From a virus: 26,918 nucleotides of DNA. The translations under genes and the position numbers were made by a program. The stretch spans positions 1 to 26,918 of IMG/VR virus record IMGVR_UViG_3300015263_000896; one strand, 5' to 3'. The stretch's first letter is position 1, and the number at the start of each line of letters is the position of its first letter. The notes beneath the pieces were generated by a model that was not told the origin of the DNA, made no database searches, and saw nothing but the letters and a program-made list of their open reading frames with translations. This document shows positions 14,909-22,676 of the stretch, one piece after another.

Positions 14909-16502
14909 GATCCAAGAGCAGCTCAACGCGCTGCCGGACGACAAACGCAAAGAGGTTCTCGATCGCGCCGACAAGCATGCAGAGGGCAAGCTGTGGATCC
15001 CCAACCCGGGACCGCAGCTCGAGGCCTATCTCAGCCCAGCAGATGTGCTGCTCTATGGCGGCCAGGGCGGTGGCGGCAAGTCGGATCTTGGCTTGGGCCT
15101 CGCGTTCACCCAGTTCACCCGATCGCTGGTCATGCGCCGCCGCTATACCGAGCTCACGGGCCTCACAGATCGCGCGCTCCAGATCAATGGATCGCGCAAG
15201 GGCTACAGCGGCTCGCCGCCGCCGAGCCTGCGCACAGCAGACGGGAGACTGATCCAGTTCGCCGCCAACCAGCTTCTGGGTGACGAGCAGAGCTGGCAGG
15301 GCAACCCGTTCAGCTACAAATATTTCGATGAAGCCTGTCAGTTCCTCGAGCTGCAGATCCGCTTCCACTTGGGCTGGCTGCGTGATGCCAGCGGCGGCCG
15401 CACCCGCGCGGTGCTGGGCACCAACCCGCCGGTCGATGCCGATGGCGATTGGATCATCGGCATGTTCCGGCCCTGGCTGGATCTGACGCACCATCACCCA
15501 GCCGAGCATGGCGAATTGCGCTGGTACGTTTCGGTCCCGGATCCGCAGGATCCAAAGAAAATCATGGATATCGAGATCGAGGAGAGGGATCTCGGCAACG
15601 ACGAGCATGGGCGCCATCCCGTGCAGCGCGATGGCCAGACGCTCTACGCCAAGAGCCGCACGTTCATACCCGCGGCTTTGTCTGATAACCCGTACCTGAT
15701 CAGGACGAACTATCAGGCAGAGCTCGACGCATTGCCAGAGCCGATCCGGTCCGCCGTGCGTGACGGTAATTTCATGGCGGCGCGTGCTGACGCTGAATTT
15801 CAAGTGATCCCAACACAGTGGGTCATCGAGGCGCAAAGCCGCTGGACATCGGATGGATGGAGGGACTTCGCCATGACGGCGATGGCCGTCGATCCGGCCG
15901 GCGGCGGCGCGGACGCCGAAGAAATTGTTGCGCGCCACGGACCTTGGTTTGGTCAGCCGATCACGACCCAAGGTGATCAAACAGCAGACGGCTCGACCAC
16001 GGCCGGCCGCATCATCAAGCACAGGCGCAACAATGCGCCGGTCGTCGTGGATGTCGGTGGCGGCTACGGCGGCGCTGTCTGCCTGCGCCTGCGTGACAAC
16101 ATGATCGCACACACGCCCTTCAACGGCGCCAACAAGACCGGTCAGAAGACGCTCGATCGCACGCTGTCGTTCGTCAACAAGCGCGCTGAGGCGTGGTGGA
16201 GGTTCCGTGAGGCGCTCGACCCGGATCAGGAAGGTGGGAGCCCGATCGCGCTTCCGCCCGATGCCGAGCTGCGCTCTGACCTGACGGCGCCGACGTTCAC
16301 GGTGACCGCCAACGGCATCAAGCTGGAAGAGAAGATCAAGATCCGCGATCGCATCGGCCGCTCTCCCGGCAAGGGAGACGCAACTGTCATGTGTTGGTCG
16401 GCGCAAGAAGGGGTCGTGCGTAGGCTGCAAGCCAAGTCAACAGGCAACCGCCCGAGCTACTCGAACGTCGGGTATTCGCACATGAAAAGAGGACGACGCT
16501 AA
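14892..16502 (+). CDS. terL: Terminase large subunit
   Basis: This 536-residue DNA-packaging ATPase/nuclease carries the following motifs. Walker A is GGQGGGGKS (56-64), the adenine/R-rich strand is VMRRRYTEL, Walker B is KYFDEA (143-148), and the coupling motif is GTNPP (176-180). The C-terminal RNase H-like nuclease shows MAVDPAGGGAD (Asp334), VVVDVGGGYGG (Asp387) and a late KGDATVM acidic site. The length and motif order are complete, so this is an intact motor. It couples ATP use to genome packaging through the portal encoded three genes later. Confidence 0.93.
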   Translation: MSLLSEIQEQLNALPDDKRKEVLDRADKHAEGKLWIPNPGPQLEAYLSPADVLLYGGQGGGGKSDLGLGLAFTQFTRSLVMRRRYTELTGLTDRALQINGSRKGYSGSPPPSLRTADGRLIQFAANQLLGDEQSWQGNPFSYKYFDEACQFLELQIRFHLGWLRDASGGRTRAVLGTNPPVDADGDWIIGMFRPWLDLTHHHPAEHGELRWYVSVPDPQDPKKIMDIEIEERDLGNDEHGRHPVQRDGQTLYAKSRTFIPAALSDNPYLIRTNYQAELDALPEPIRSAVRDGNFMAARADAEFQVIPTQWVIEAQSRWTSDGWRDFAMTAMAVDPAGGGADAEEIVARHGPWFGQPITTQGDQTADGSTTAGRIIKHRRNNAPVVVDVGGGYGGAVCLRLRDNMIAHTPFNGANKTGQKTLDRTLSFVNKRAEAWWRFREALDPDQEGGSPIALPPDAELRSDLTAPTFTVTANGIKLEEKIKIRDRIGRSPGKGDATVMCWSAQEGVVRRLQAKSTGNRPSYSNVGYSHMKRGRR

Positions 16503-16504
16503 CC

Positions 16505-16723
16505 ATGTCGAATTTGATCGAAACAACGCGGGGGCTCTTTGGAAAAAAGATGACCCCTGAAAACCAGAACCCCAACAAGAACGCTGCAACGGCTGGTCAG
16601 GAAGTCCCGCAGCAACGCAGCGCGGAAGTGGAGCAGAAGATCGCTCAAGTGCAAGAGCGTCGTCAGCAGCGTCAACAGCAAGCGCGGGCCGGCCGGACCA
16701 TCGGCGGCACGCTGGGTGGCTAG
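16505..16723 (+). CDS. Small Gln-rich hypothetical protein
   Basis: The protein is 72 residues long and polar, with a predicted helical Gln/Arg/Glu stretch (EVEQKIAQVQERRQQRQQQARAG) and a Gly-rich end. It lies between the large terminase and the portal with only a 2-base gap upstream. No family is recognised. It may be a head-assembly accessory factor; that is a guess from position. Confidence 0.6.
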   Translation: MSNLIETTRGLFGKKMTPENQNPNKNAATAGQEVPQQRSAEVEQKIAQVQERRQQRQQQARAGRTIGGTLGG

Positions 16724-16750
16724 TGAACTCTTAACGAAAGGACTTGTCTC

Positions 16751-16954
16751 ATGGGTGGTTTGTTCAAGCGGCCGAAGGCGCCGAAGGTGGTTGTGCCCAA
16801 GCAGCGCATGCCAGTGCTCAACCAGGAATCCGAAGAGGAAAAGCGCCGTCGTGAATTGATGGAAAAAGCAATGTCTCAAGGCCGTCAATCTACGCGCCTT
16901 GTCAAAGGCGGCGGTGGCACCTTCGGTGGCGGCGGCGCTAAGGGGAGTTATTAA
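16751..16954 (+). CDS. Small portal-adjacent phage protein
   Basis: The protein of 67 residues starts MGGLFKRPKAPKVVVPKQRMPV. A charged helix follows (EEEKRRRELMEK), then QGRQSTRLVKGGGG and a Gly-rich tail. A short protein with this Pro-rich start and R-x-S-T-x-L motif typically sits just before the connector gene in podovirus-like genomes. A GAAAGGA site precedes it. It ends 2 bases before the portal start. Function unknown. Confidence 0.7.
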   Translation: MGGLFKRPKAPKVVVPKQRMPVLNQESEEEKRRRELMEKAMSQGRQSTRLVKGGGGTFGGGGAKGSY

Positions 16955-16956
16955 CA

Positions 16957-18708
16957 ATGGCAGCAGGCGATTTCCGAGCAAAAGAGCTGATCGATCTGGG
17001 CAATCGCCTGTTTGCCAAGCGCGAGCCGATGCTATCGCTGTGGCAGGAGATTGCTGAAAACTTCTATGTCGAGCGATCGGACTTCACAGGCGAGCACGTC
17101 ATGGGTGACGATTTCGCCGAGCACCTGATGGATTCCTACCCATCGCTTCTGCGCCGCGAACTCGGCAACTCGATCTCGAGCATGCTGCGTCCGCGCGAGC
17201 GTCAGTGGTTTCGCACCACGACGCTCGATGATGAGAGGGATGCCGATCCAGAAAATGCGCAATACCTCGAGTATGTCGTGCGCAAGATGAAGTCGATCAT
17301 GTACGACACGCGCACCAAGTTCGTGCGCGCCACCAAAGAGTGCGATCATGACTTCGTGACGTTCGGTCAGGGTGTGATCTCGGTCGAGGAATCCCCAGGC
17401 CGCGATCACCTCTTCTACCGGACATTCCACCTGCGCGATTGCGCATGGCTGGAGAATTATGCCGGCGACATCGACCATCTCCACCGCAAGGACAAGATGA
17501 CCGCGCGGCGCATGCTCGAGCGGTTCGGCGAAAAGAACGTCCATCCGACGATCAAGCAGGCCGCCAAGCGCGAGCCCGGAAAAGAGTTCAACGTCCGCTG
17601 CATCGTATTGCCCTATGGCGAATACGACATGATTTCCAAGAACAAGGCCTCGAGCTACGGCAAGAAGCGCAAGCTGCCCTATGTCGTGATCTATGTCGAT
17701 GCCGACAACCAGAAGGTGCTGCGCGAAGGCGGGATGCCAGAGTTCCCCTACGTGATCCCGCGCTGGCACACCGTGTCTGGCCTTGCCTATGCCTACAGCC
17801 CGACGACCTGCATCGGTCTGCCGGATGCGCGCATGATGCAGCAAATGACACGCATCATCCTTGAGGCGGGCGAAAAGGCCGTCGATCCGCCGGTCGTCGC
17901 CGTGGAAGAGGCCGTGCGCGAGGTCAACCTTGCGGCCGGTGCAATCACGTGGGCCGATTTCAGCTTCGATGGCAAGCTGCGCGAGGCGGTCCAGCCGATC
18001 ACCGTCGACAACAACATGAGCGTGGCCTTCTCGATGCGCACCGACATGCGCGAGATGCTGCAGAAGGCGTGGTTCATCGACAAGCTGCAGATGCCGCAGG
18101 TCGAGGGCGCCGATCAGATGACGGCCCGCGAGGTGTCGATCCGCCAGCAAGAGTTCATCAGGAACCTGCTGCCGCTGTTTGAGCCGATCGAGGTCGAATA
18201 CAATTCGCGCGTGCTCGACAAATCCTTCGCCCTGATGCGCAACATGGGCGCGTTCCCGAGCGAGGAAGTGCCAGATGATCTGGCTGGCGCCGAGGTCACA
18301 TGGCAGTTCGAATCTCCCGTGCAAGACTCCGAGCAGCGTTTGGCGGTCTCTCAGTTCCAGGAGACGCTTCAGCTCATCGCGGCGGCGTCCCAGATGGGTG
18401 TCCAGTCAATGCCGGTCGATCTCGATCTGGCGCTCAAGGACGCCATTCGTGGCGTGTCCGCACCGGCCGACTGGTTCAAGACCGATGCAGACTTTGCCGC
18501 AGAGCAGGAAGAAGCCGCCGGCCAGCAGCAGATGCAGGAGCTCATGGCACAAGTCCAAGGCTTCTCCGAGACGGCTGGCATGGCCGCACAGGCCTCACAG
18601 GAAATCGACAAGGCCACCATGCCGCCCGAGCAGCGTCAGCTTGCCGGTCCTGGTGGACAGAAGGCGCTGCCGGCGCCCAAGCAACCAGCTAGAGCGAGCG
18701 CCGTATGA
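16957..18708 (+). CDS. Head-to-tail connector (portal) protein, T7-like
   Basis: The 583-residue protein has the podovirus connector pattern. It opens AKELIDLGNRLFAKREPMLSLWQEIAENFYVERSDF, followed by a SSMLRPRERQWFRTTT region and DFVTFGQGVISVEE. Later segments are FRTFHLRD-type strands, PYVIPRW, YAYSPTTCIGLPDARMMQQMTRIILEAGEKAVDPPVV, and a long C-terminal Gln/Ala-rich helical barrel. It forms the dodecameric DNA channel at the capsid vertex. A GGGGAG site precedes ATG 16957. The stop overlaps the next gene by ATGA. Length is as expected for this family. Confidence 0.92.
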   Translation: MAAGDFRAKELIDLGNRLFAKREPMLSLWQEIAENFYVERSDFTGEHVMGDDFAEHLMDSYPSLLRRELGNSISSMLRPRERQWFRTTTLDDERDADPENAQYLEYVVRKMKSIMYDTRTKFVRATKECDHDFVTFGQGVISVEESPGRDHLFYRTFHLRDCAWLENYAGDIDHLHRKDKMTARRMLERFGEKNVHPTIKQAAKREPGKEFNVRCIVLPYGEYDMISKNKASSYGKKRKLPYVVIYVDADNQKVLREGGMPEFPYVIPRWHTVSGLAYAYSPTTCIGLPDARMMQQMTRIILEAGEKAVDPPVVAVEEAVREVNLAAGAITWADFSFDGKLREAVQPITVDNNMSVAFSMRTDMREMLQKAWFIDKLQMPQVEGADQMTAREVSIRQQEFIRNLLPLFEPIEVEYNSRVLDKSFALMRNMGAFPSEEVPDDLAGAEVTWQFESPVQDSEQRLAVSQFQETLQLIAAASQMGVQSMPVDLDLALKDAIRGVSAPADWFKTDADFAAEQEEAAGQQQMQELMAQVQGFSETAGMAAQASQEIDKATMPPEQRQLAGPGGQKALPAPKQPARASAV

Positions 18709-19019
18709 AGTGGATCCCAAAAGCACACCCCTACGAGCCTGCTGTATGGGATGACGACATAGTCTTTGCGTTCCGGTCGTTCGTGGCCGGAAAGGCCAAC
18801 GAAGGCCAGCAGGCGCTTGTGTGGAAGTACATCCAGTACGTGTGTGGAGTCGGCGAGTACACAGATATGTCCTGGCGTCCAGGCGGTCTGGAAGGCGATC
18901 GCGAGACCAGCTTTGCTGAAGGCAAGCGGTTCGTCGGTCTGCAGTTGTTGAAACTCAACCACCCCGATGTGCTGGAGGCAATCGAGCGCGACCGGGATAA
19001 AACCAGAGGCAAAAGATGA
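18705..19019 (+). CDS. Bbp19-like small phage protein
   Basis: The protein has 104 residues. It shows VFAFRSFVAGKANEGQQALVWKYIQ, then a Gly-Glu-Tyr segment and ETSFAEGKRFVGLQLLKLNHPDV. The S-F-AEG-KR-x-VGLQLL ending is characteristic of a small protein family found between connector and scaffold genes in podoviruses. ATGA overlaps link it to the portal upstream and the scaffold downstream. The role is unknown, presumably head assembly. Confidence 0.7.
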   Translation: MKWIPKAHPYEPAVWDDDIVFAFRSFVAGKANEGQQALVWKYIQYVCGVGEYTDMSWRPGGLEGDRETSFAEGKRFVGLQLLKLNHPDVLEAIERDRDKTRGKR

Positions 19020-20005
19020 GCGAAGATGTAGATCTGAAAACCCCGGAAACGGGCGCAGATCCTGCTCCGCGAGAGGCAGCAGACACAATAGGGCTAGGAC
19101 ACAACAATCCTCCCGAAGAAACCCCCGAAGAGCCCCGCGGAAGCGGGGCTTCTCTTTTGGGGGAAGGCGGCGATGATGGCGTGAAGGTCGAGGCGCCGGC
19201 ACACTGGCCGAGCGATTGGCGCGCCAAGCTCTCGAACGGCGATGAAAAGCTGATGAAGCGCTTGGAGCGGTTCTCGGATCCGGCCAAGATCGTCAACTCA
19301 TGGCTCGCGGCCGAGCAGAAGATCTCGAGCGGTGAGTACAAGAAGGGCCTCGATGAAGGCGCTACGGAAGAGCAGATCGCCGAGTGGCGCAAGGCCAACG
19401 GTGTGCCTGAAGCCGCCGACGGCTACAAGCGTCCTCAGATCGATGGTGTCGAGTGGAGCGAAGACGATGCGCCGATGCTCGATGCGTTGTTCTCCAAGCT
19501 GCACGCGGCCAATGCCTCGCAGACCCACGTCGATGCCGTGCTCAACACCTATGCCGAGCTCGTCGCCCAGCAGAACGAGGCTCGCAACGAGGCGGACCGG
19601 ACATGGCTGCAGCAGAATGAGGACGCCCTGCGCTCGCGCCTTGGCGAGGAGTTCCGGCCGCAGATCAACGTCTTCCAGAGGGTGCTCAACGATCCAGACG
19701 GCCCGCTTCCGCGCAATGTCGCCGAGAAGCTGGTCAATGCCCGCTACGAGGACGGCAACCGCGTCATCAACGATGTCGACGTGGCGCAGTTCCTGATCGA
19801 GCTCGGCCTCAACCACTGGGGTGAGGGCTCCTTGGTCTATGGCGATGCTGCGGTGACAGCGCAGTCGCGCCTGGACGAGATCAGGCAGGTCATGAAGACG
19901 GACTTCGATCGCTACAAGCGCGAAGGCATGGACAAGGAATACTCAAAGATCCTCGAGCGCCAGATGAAGAACACACGATCTGGCCCGAGCTACTTCGATC
20001 CCTGA
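19016..20005 (+). CDS. Capsid scaffolding protein
   Basis: The 329-residue, very acidic protein sits directly before the capsid gene. Features include the phage N-terminal motif GLGHNNPP, then HWPSDWRAKLSNGDEKLMKRLERFSDPAKIVNSWLAAEQKI, and a long helical, charged centre. It ends YKREGMDKEYSKILERQMKN. This fits T7-like scaffolds, which shape the procapsid and are then lost. The start at 19016 is supported by the ATGA overlap and by the GHNNPP motif near the N-terminus. An unusual terminator-like hairpin lies inside the coding region at 19131-19158. Confidence 0.82.
   Translation: MSEDVDLKTPETGADPAPREAADTIGLGHNNPPEETPEEPRGSGASLLGEGGDDGVKVEAPAHWPSDWRAKLSNGDEKLMKRLERFSDPAKIVNSWLAAEQKISSGEYKKGLDEGATEEQIAEWRKANGVPEAADGYKRPQIDGVEWSEDDAPMLDALFSKLHAANASQTHVDAVLNTYAELVAQQNEARNEADRTWLQQNEDALRSRLGEEFRPQINVFQRVLNDPDGPLPRNVAEKLVNARYEDGNRVINDVDVAQFLIELGLNHWGEGSLVYGDAAVTAQSRLDEIRQVMKTDFDRYKREGMDKEYSKILERQMKNTRSGPSYFDP
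19131..19158 (+). terminator. Intragenic terminator-like hairpin within the scaffold gene
   Basis: A perfect 8-bp GC-rich stem (AGCCCCGC / GCGGGGCT) with a GGAA loop is followed by TCTCTTTT. It has all parts of an intrinsic terminator yet lies about 115 bases inside the scaffold reading frame. Confidence 0.65.
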
Positions 20006-20303
20006 GATCGGCGGTGTGGGCGTTGTCTGCAGTTTTTCGAAACTGTAGATAGCGCCCCATCCCCTGCTCTCACCGGATGAGTGGGCAACCCGAATAGCGC
20101 GCACGCTTGGGAAAGCATGTGCACGAAAGGCCCCGCAGCAATCCGGCGCAGGATCCTAACGCCAGCATCAACCGCCCCGCACCAGCATCGCCTGCGGCCC
20201 CACATCCCAGTGGGCAACCCGCGCTCGCGCTCTGCTACCAGCGGACAACCGGACGAGAGGCACACAAACCCAATCCTCAATTTTGCGACACAGGAGGTTC
20301 CCA
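20006..20303 (+). promoter_or_regulatory. 298-bp untranslated leader upstream of the capsid gene
   Basis: No convincing gene lies between the scaffold stop and the capsid start. It holds an 18-bp hairpin (20018-20057) and two exact copies of GTGGGCAACCCG (20081 and 20210). A smaller stem, CCCAC / GTGGG, lies at about 20199-20214. A strong ribosome site (ACAGGAGGTTCCCA) sits just before the capsid ATG. No clear sigma-type promoter was recognised. A leader that sets capsid mRNA stability or translation is likely, but this is inference. Confidence 0.5.
20018..20057 (+). other. 18-bp RNA hairpin with TTCG loop, no U-tract
   Basis: The arms 20018-20035 and 20040-20057 pair over 18 consecutive positions, with three G-U pairs, around a TTCG loop at 20036-20039. 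No T-run follows, so it is not a simple terminator. An RNase III processing or mRNA-stabilising site fits the position 5' of the capsid gene. Confidence 0.7.
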
Positions 20304-21146
20304 ATGGGAAACCCAGCAGTACCTGTCGTACAATACCGAGAGGAATATATCGCCTCCTTCGAACAGGACTACTCCCTGTTGAAAATCGGTACGGTACGCG
20401 AAACCCTGATGAAGGGTAATCAGGCCGTGTTCCTGGTAGCCGGCTCTGGTGGTGCGACCGCGGTAACGCGCGGCTCGAACGGTCAGATCCCCTACAAGAC
20501 CACGAGCTCCACGCAGACGACCGTCACGCTCGTTGAGCGTCACGGACCTTTTGAGATGACCGGATTCGACCTCTTCGCGAATCAAGGTAACCAAAAGGAA
20601 ATCATGATGAAATCGTCTCAGGCGGTGCTTCATCGTGACATCGATCAGACCATCATCGACGTGCTCGACACGGCCACCCAGACGACGGGTGCTGCGGTCA
20701 CGGCATCGCTCGATCTGATCGTCAAGGCCAAGGTGATCTTGGGCAACAACGAAGTCGACCTCACGCAGGAAGACAAGCTGTTTGCAGCGATCACGCCGGC
20801 CTTTGATGGCTACCTGATGCAGATCAAGGAGTACGCCTCGGCTGACTATCAGGACATCAAGCCGCTGACGGGCGCATCGCGTCGTGTCAAGCGTTGGGGT
20901 GGCATCAATTGGATGACTCATCCCAACTTAACCGGTGTTGGCACCAACAGTGAGTCGTGCTTCATGTGGCACATGGACTCGCTGGGTCATGCGGCAAATG
21001 TGGCCGAGATGACTGTTGATGCCGGCTATGAGCGCAAGCAGCAGGTCTCCTGGACCAATGCCACGCTCTACCATGGCGCAGCTCTTTTGCAGAATACCGG
21101 TGTGGTCAAGATGGTCCATGACGGCTCTGCATATGTAGCCAGCTAA
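20304..21146 (+). CDS. Major capsid protein
   Basis: The protein is 280 residues, starting MGNPAVPVVQYREEYIASFEQDYSLLKIGTVRET. ATG 20304 follows AGGAGGTTCCCA, so the in-frame start at 20283 is rejected. Features consistent with a coat protein are RGSNGQIPYKTTSS, FEMTGFDLFANQ, HRDIDQTIIDVLDTATQT and the C-terminal WTNATLYHGAALLQNTGVVKMVHDG. Position immediately after the scaffold and before tail tubular genes supports the call. It should form the HK97-like icosahedral shell; the fold is inferred. Confidence 0.85.
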   Translation: MGNPAVPVVQYREEYIASFEQDYSLLKIGTVRETLMKGNQAVFLVAGSGGATAVTRGSNGQIPYKTTSSTQTTVTLVERHGPFEMTGFDLFANQGNQKEIMMKSSQAVLHRDIDQTIIDVLDTATQTTGAAVTASLDLIVKAKVILGNNEVDLTQEDKLFAAITPAFDGYLMQIKEYASADYQDIKPLTGASRRVKRWGGINWMTHPNLTGVGTNSESCFMWHMDSLGHAANVAEMTVDAGYERKQQVSWTNATLYHGAALLQNTGVVKMVHDGSAYVAS

Positions 21147-21158
21147 TAGGAGGGACTA

Positions 21159-21437
21159 ATGGCTTATTCTTCGACTAATCCTCCGAAGCTGATCGCTCAG
21201 ACCTACGGTGACAGCCCTGGCAATATCTGGGTTTACTCATCGACCCACACGGCGGCTGTTGCTGCTTCGACGGGCTTCATCTCCAACGGCTTTGCCCTTG
21301 GCATGAAGGTGGGCGATTCCTTCCGCAATGTTGAGATGACGACGGCCGGTGCGTACACCGCCTTCGCTGACGGCATTGTCTACACTGTGGGTGCGAGCTC
21401 TGCAGCGTCTGTGACGTTCGCAGCAACCAGCACCTAA
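21159..21437 (+). CDS. Small capsid-adjacent protein (possible decoration)
   Basis: The 92-residue protein starts MAYSSTNPPKLIAQTYGDSPGNIWVYSSTH, then TGFISNGFALGMKVGDSF and a Ser/Ala-rich strand end. A strong ribosome site (AGGAGGGACTA) precedes it. This short pattern (NPPKLI, W-x-Y, LGMKVGD) is familiar in podovirus-like genomes next to the major capsid gene, where it is usually unassigned. A head-decoration role is a guess. A terminator follows, so it ends the head-gene unit. Confidence 0.75.
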   Translation: MAYSSTNPPKLIAQTYGDSPGNIWVYSSTHTAAVAASTGFISNGFALGMKVGDSFRNVEMTTAGAYTAFADGIVYTVGASSAASVTFAATST

Positions 21438-21464
21438 GTTACGCTTCAGTTCGCGTTCAAGCGG

Positions 21465-21498
21465 GGCGAGGCCTTCGGGTCTCGCCTCTTTTCTTTTC
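21465..21498 (+). terminator. Rho-independent terminator after the head genes
   Basis: A 9-bp stem (GGCGAGGCC / GGTCTCGCC, one G-U pair) with a TTCG loop is followed by TCTTTTCTTTTC. It separates the capsid genes from the tail genes. Confidence 0.88.
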
Positions 21499-21510
21499 AA
21501 GAGGTGGCCA

Positions 21511-22041
21511 ATGGCAATTAAATACATCCCGGCGAAAGCCCTGAACCAGACCGCGGCATACTGCTTTACCAGCTATCACGTCGACGTGCCTCCCGGCATG
21601 ACCATGGAGGATCTGTTCAAGCCCGTCAGCTGGGCGCATTTCTCGACCGGCACGCTGAAGAAGAACGACATCATCCGCTGCGTTGCCGAGAACGGATCCT
21701 ATGACATCGATCTGACGGTGCGCGAAGTGACCGTCGGCGGCGTGCACATGGTGCAGCGTCCCCATGTCAACGGCAAGTGCGGCGCTGCCGCGATGGCCGA
21801 GATCGACAAGATCGCAGAGACAGCCGCTCCGACGCTCGTACCCCTTGCCAAGGATGGCAGGCCGGTCGTGCGCGTCGAGTTCCTGAACGCAACAAAATGG
21901 CGTGTCATCGGCCTTGAGGGCGGCGAGGTATCGCGCGACCACAAGAGCGAGGGCGAAGCCATCAAGGAAATGAACCGGTACCTCAAGAGCGCTGGCCTCG
22001 TCATGCCGAAGGTGCCGAAAGCTGAGAAGGAAGTCGCCTGA
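21511..22041 (+). CDS. Phage hypothetical protein (head-tail region)
   Basis: The 176-residue protein starts MAIKYIPAKALNQTAAYCFTSYHVDVPPGMTMEDLF. The N-terminal part is beta-rich (NDIIRCVAENGSYDIDLTVREVTVGGVHMVQ). The C-terminal part (VRVEFLNATKWRVIGLEGGEVSRDHKSEGEA) resembles a small modulator-type fold, but I recognise no family. AGAGGTGGCCA precedes the ATG. Its stop overlaps the tail tubular A start (TGATG), so the two are co-translated. A virion role is inferred from position. Confidence 0.65.
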   Translation: MAIKYIPAKALNQTAAYCFTSYHVDVPPGMTMEDLFKPVSWAHFSTGTLKKNDIIRCVAENGSYDIDLTVREVTVGGVHMVQRPHVNGKCGAAAMAEIDKIAETAAPTLVPLAKDGRPVVRVEFLNATKWRVIGLEGGEVSRDHKSEGEAIKEMNRYLKSAGLVMPKVPKAEKEVA

Positions 22042-22673
22042 TGGCTGCATCACAACTCTCGCTCTACAATGGGGCGCTGCGCATCATCAAAAACCGCAAG
22101 CTGTCGACCATCACGGACGATGTCGAAGCGCGCTATATCCTTGATGACGTCTATGAGGAGGCGCGGGCGTGGTGCCTCGAGCAAGGGTTGTGGAATTTTG
22201 CGTTGCGGGCCGTCATGTTCGAGGCCTCGACAGAGGTTACTCCAGAGTTCGGCTGGGTCTATGCGTTTGAAAAGCCTACCGATTTTGTGCGCCTCAACGC
22301 GATCGGCGGCAACGAGTACATGGACCCGACGCTCGAGGCGTATGTCGATGAAGGCGGCTACTGGCTCGCCGACGTCAACCCGCTCTATGTTTCCTACATC
22401 TCCAACGATACCTCATATGGCGAGGACACATCGAAGTGGCCGGCAACGTATGAGCTCTTCGTTCAACACGAACTGGCCTATCGCATCGCGCCGCACCTGA
22501 CGGCCATGCCGACCGAGCAGCTCAACCAGCTTCTCGAGCTGCGCGATCGGGCCATGAAAGATGCGCGGTCCAAGGATGCTCTGAATCAACCAGCAATACG
22601 GCCCCCCCCCGGCCGTCTGGTGCAGTCACGCCTTGGATCGCGCACCTACTCTGGCCGTCCGTGGTGGAGGTAA
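22041..22673 (+). CDS. Tail tubular protein A (gp11-like)
   Basis: The 210-residue protein matches the podovirus adaptor family that ties the portal to the nozzle. Visible are SLYNGALRIIKNRKLSTITDD, ARYILDDVYEEARAWCLEQGLWNFALRA, FGWVYAFEKPTDFVRLNAIGG, and WPATYELFVQHELAYRIAPHLT. It ends in the family-typical basic GRLVQSRLGSR...WWR. Length is normal for gp11 (~195-210). An eight-C run at about 22604 codes for a Pro stretch near the C-terminus and does not break the frame. Tail tubular protein B follows, with its GTG 3 bases after this stop. Confidence 0.9.
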   Translation: MAASQLSLYNGALRIIKNRKLSTITDDVEARYILDDVYEEARAWCLEQGLWNFALRAVMFEASTEVTPEFGWVYAFEKPTDFVRLNAIGGNEYMDPTLEAYVDEGGYWLADVNPLYVSYISNDTSYGEDTSKWPATYELFVQHELAYRIAPHLTAMPTEQLNQLLELRDRAMKDARSKDALNQPAIRPPPGRLVQSRLGSRTYSGRPWWR

Positions 22674-22676
22674 GGG

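Noticed and set aside
14790-16430. Long antisense open frame (546 codons) opposite the large terminase
   Set aside because: The + strand frame carries all terminase motifs; the antisense product has no recognisable motif and follows from codon bias.
17032-18324. Antisense open frame of 430 codons opposite the portal
   Set aside because: Shadow of the portal gene; His/Asp/Leu-rich with no family pattern.
20081-20419. Possible small gene in the capsid leader
   Set aside because: It overlaps the capsid gene by over 100 bases in another frame, lacks a ribosome site, and has biased composition; the segment is better explained as a leader.
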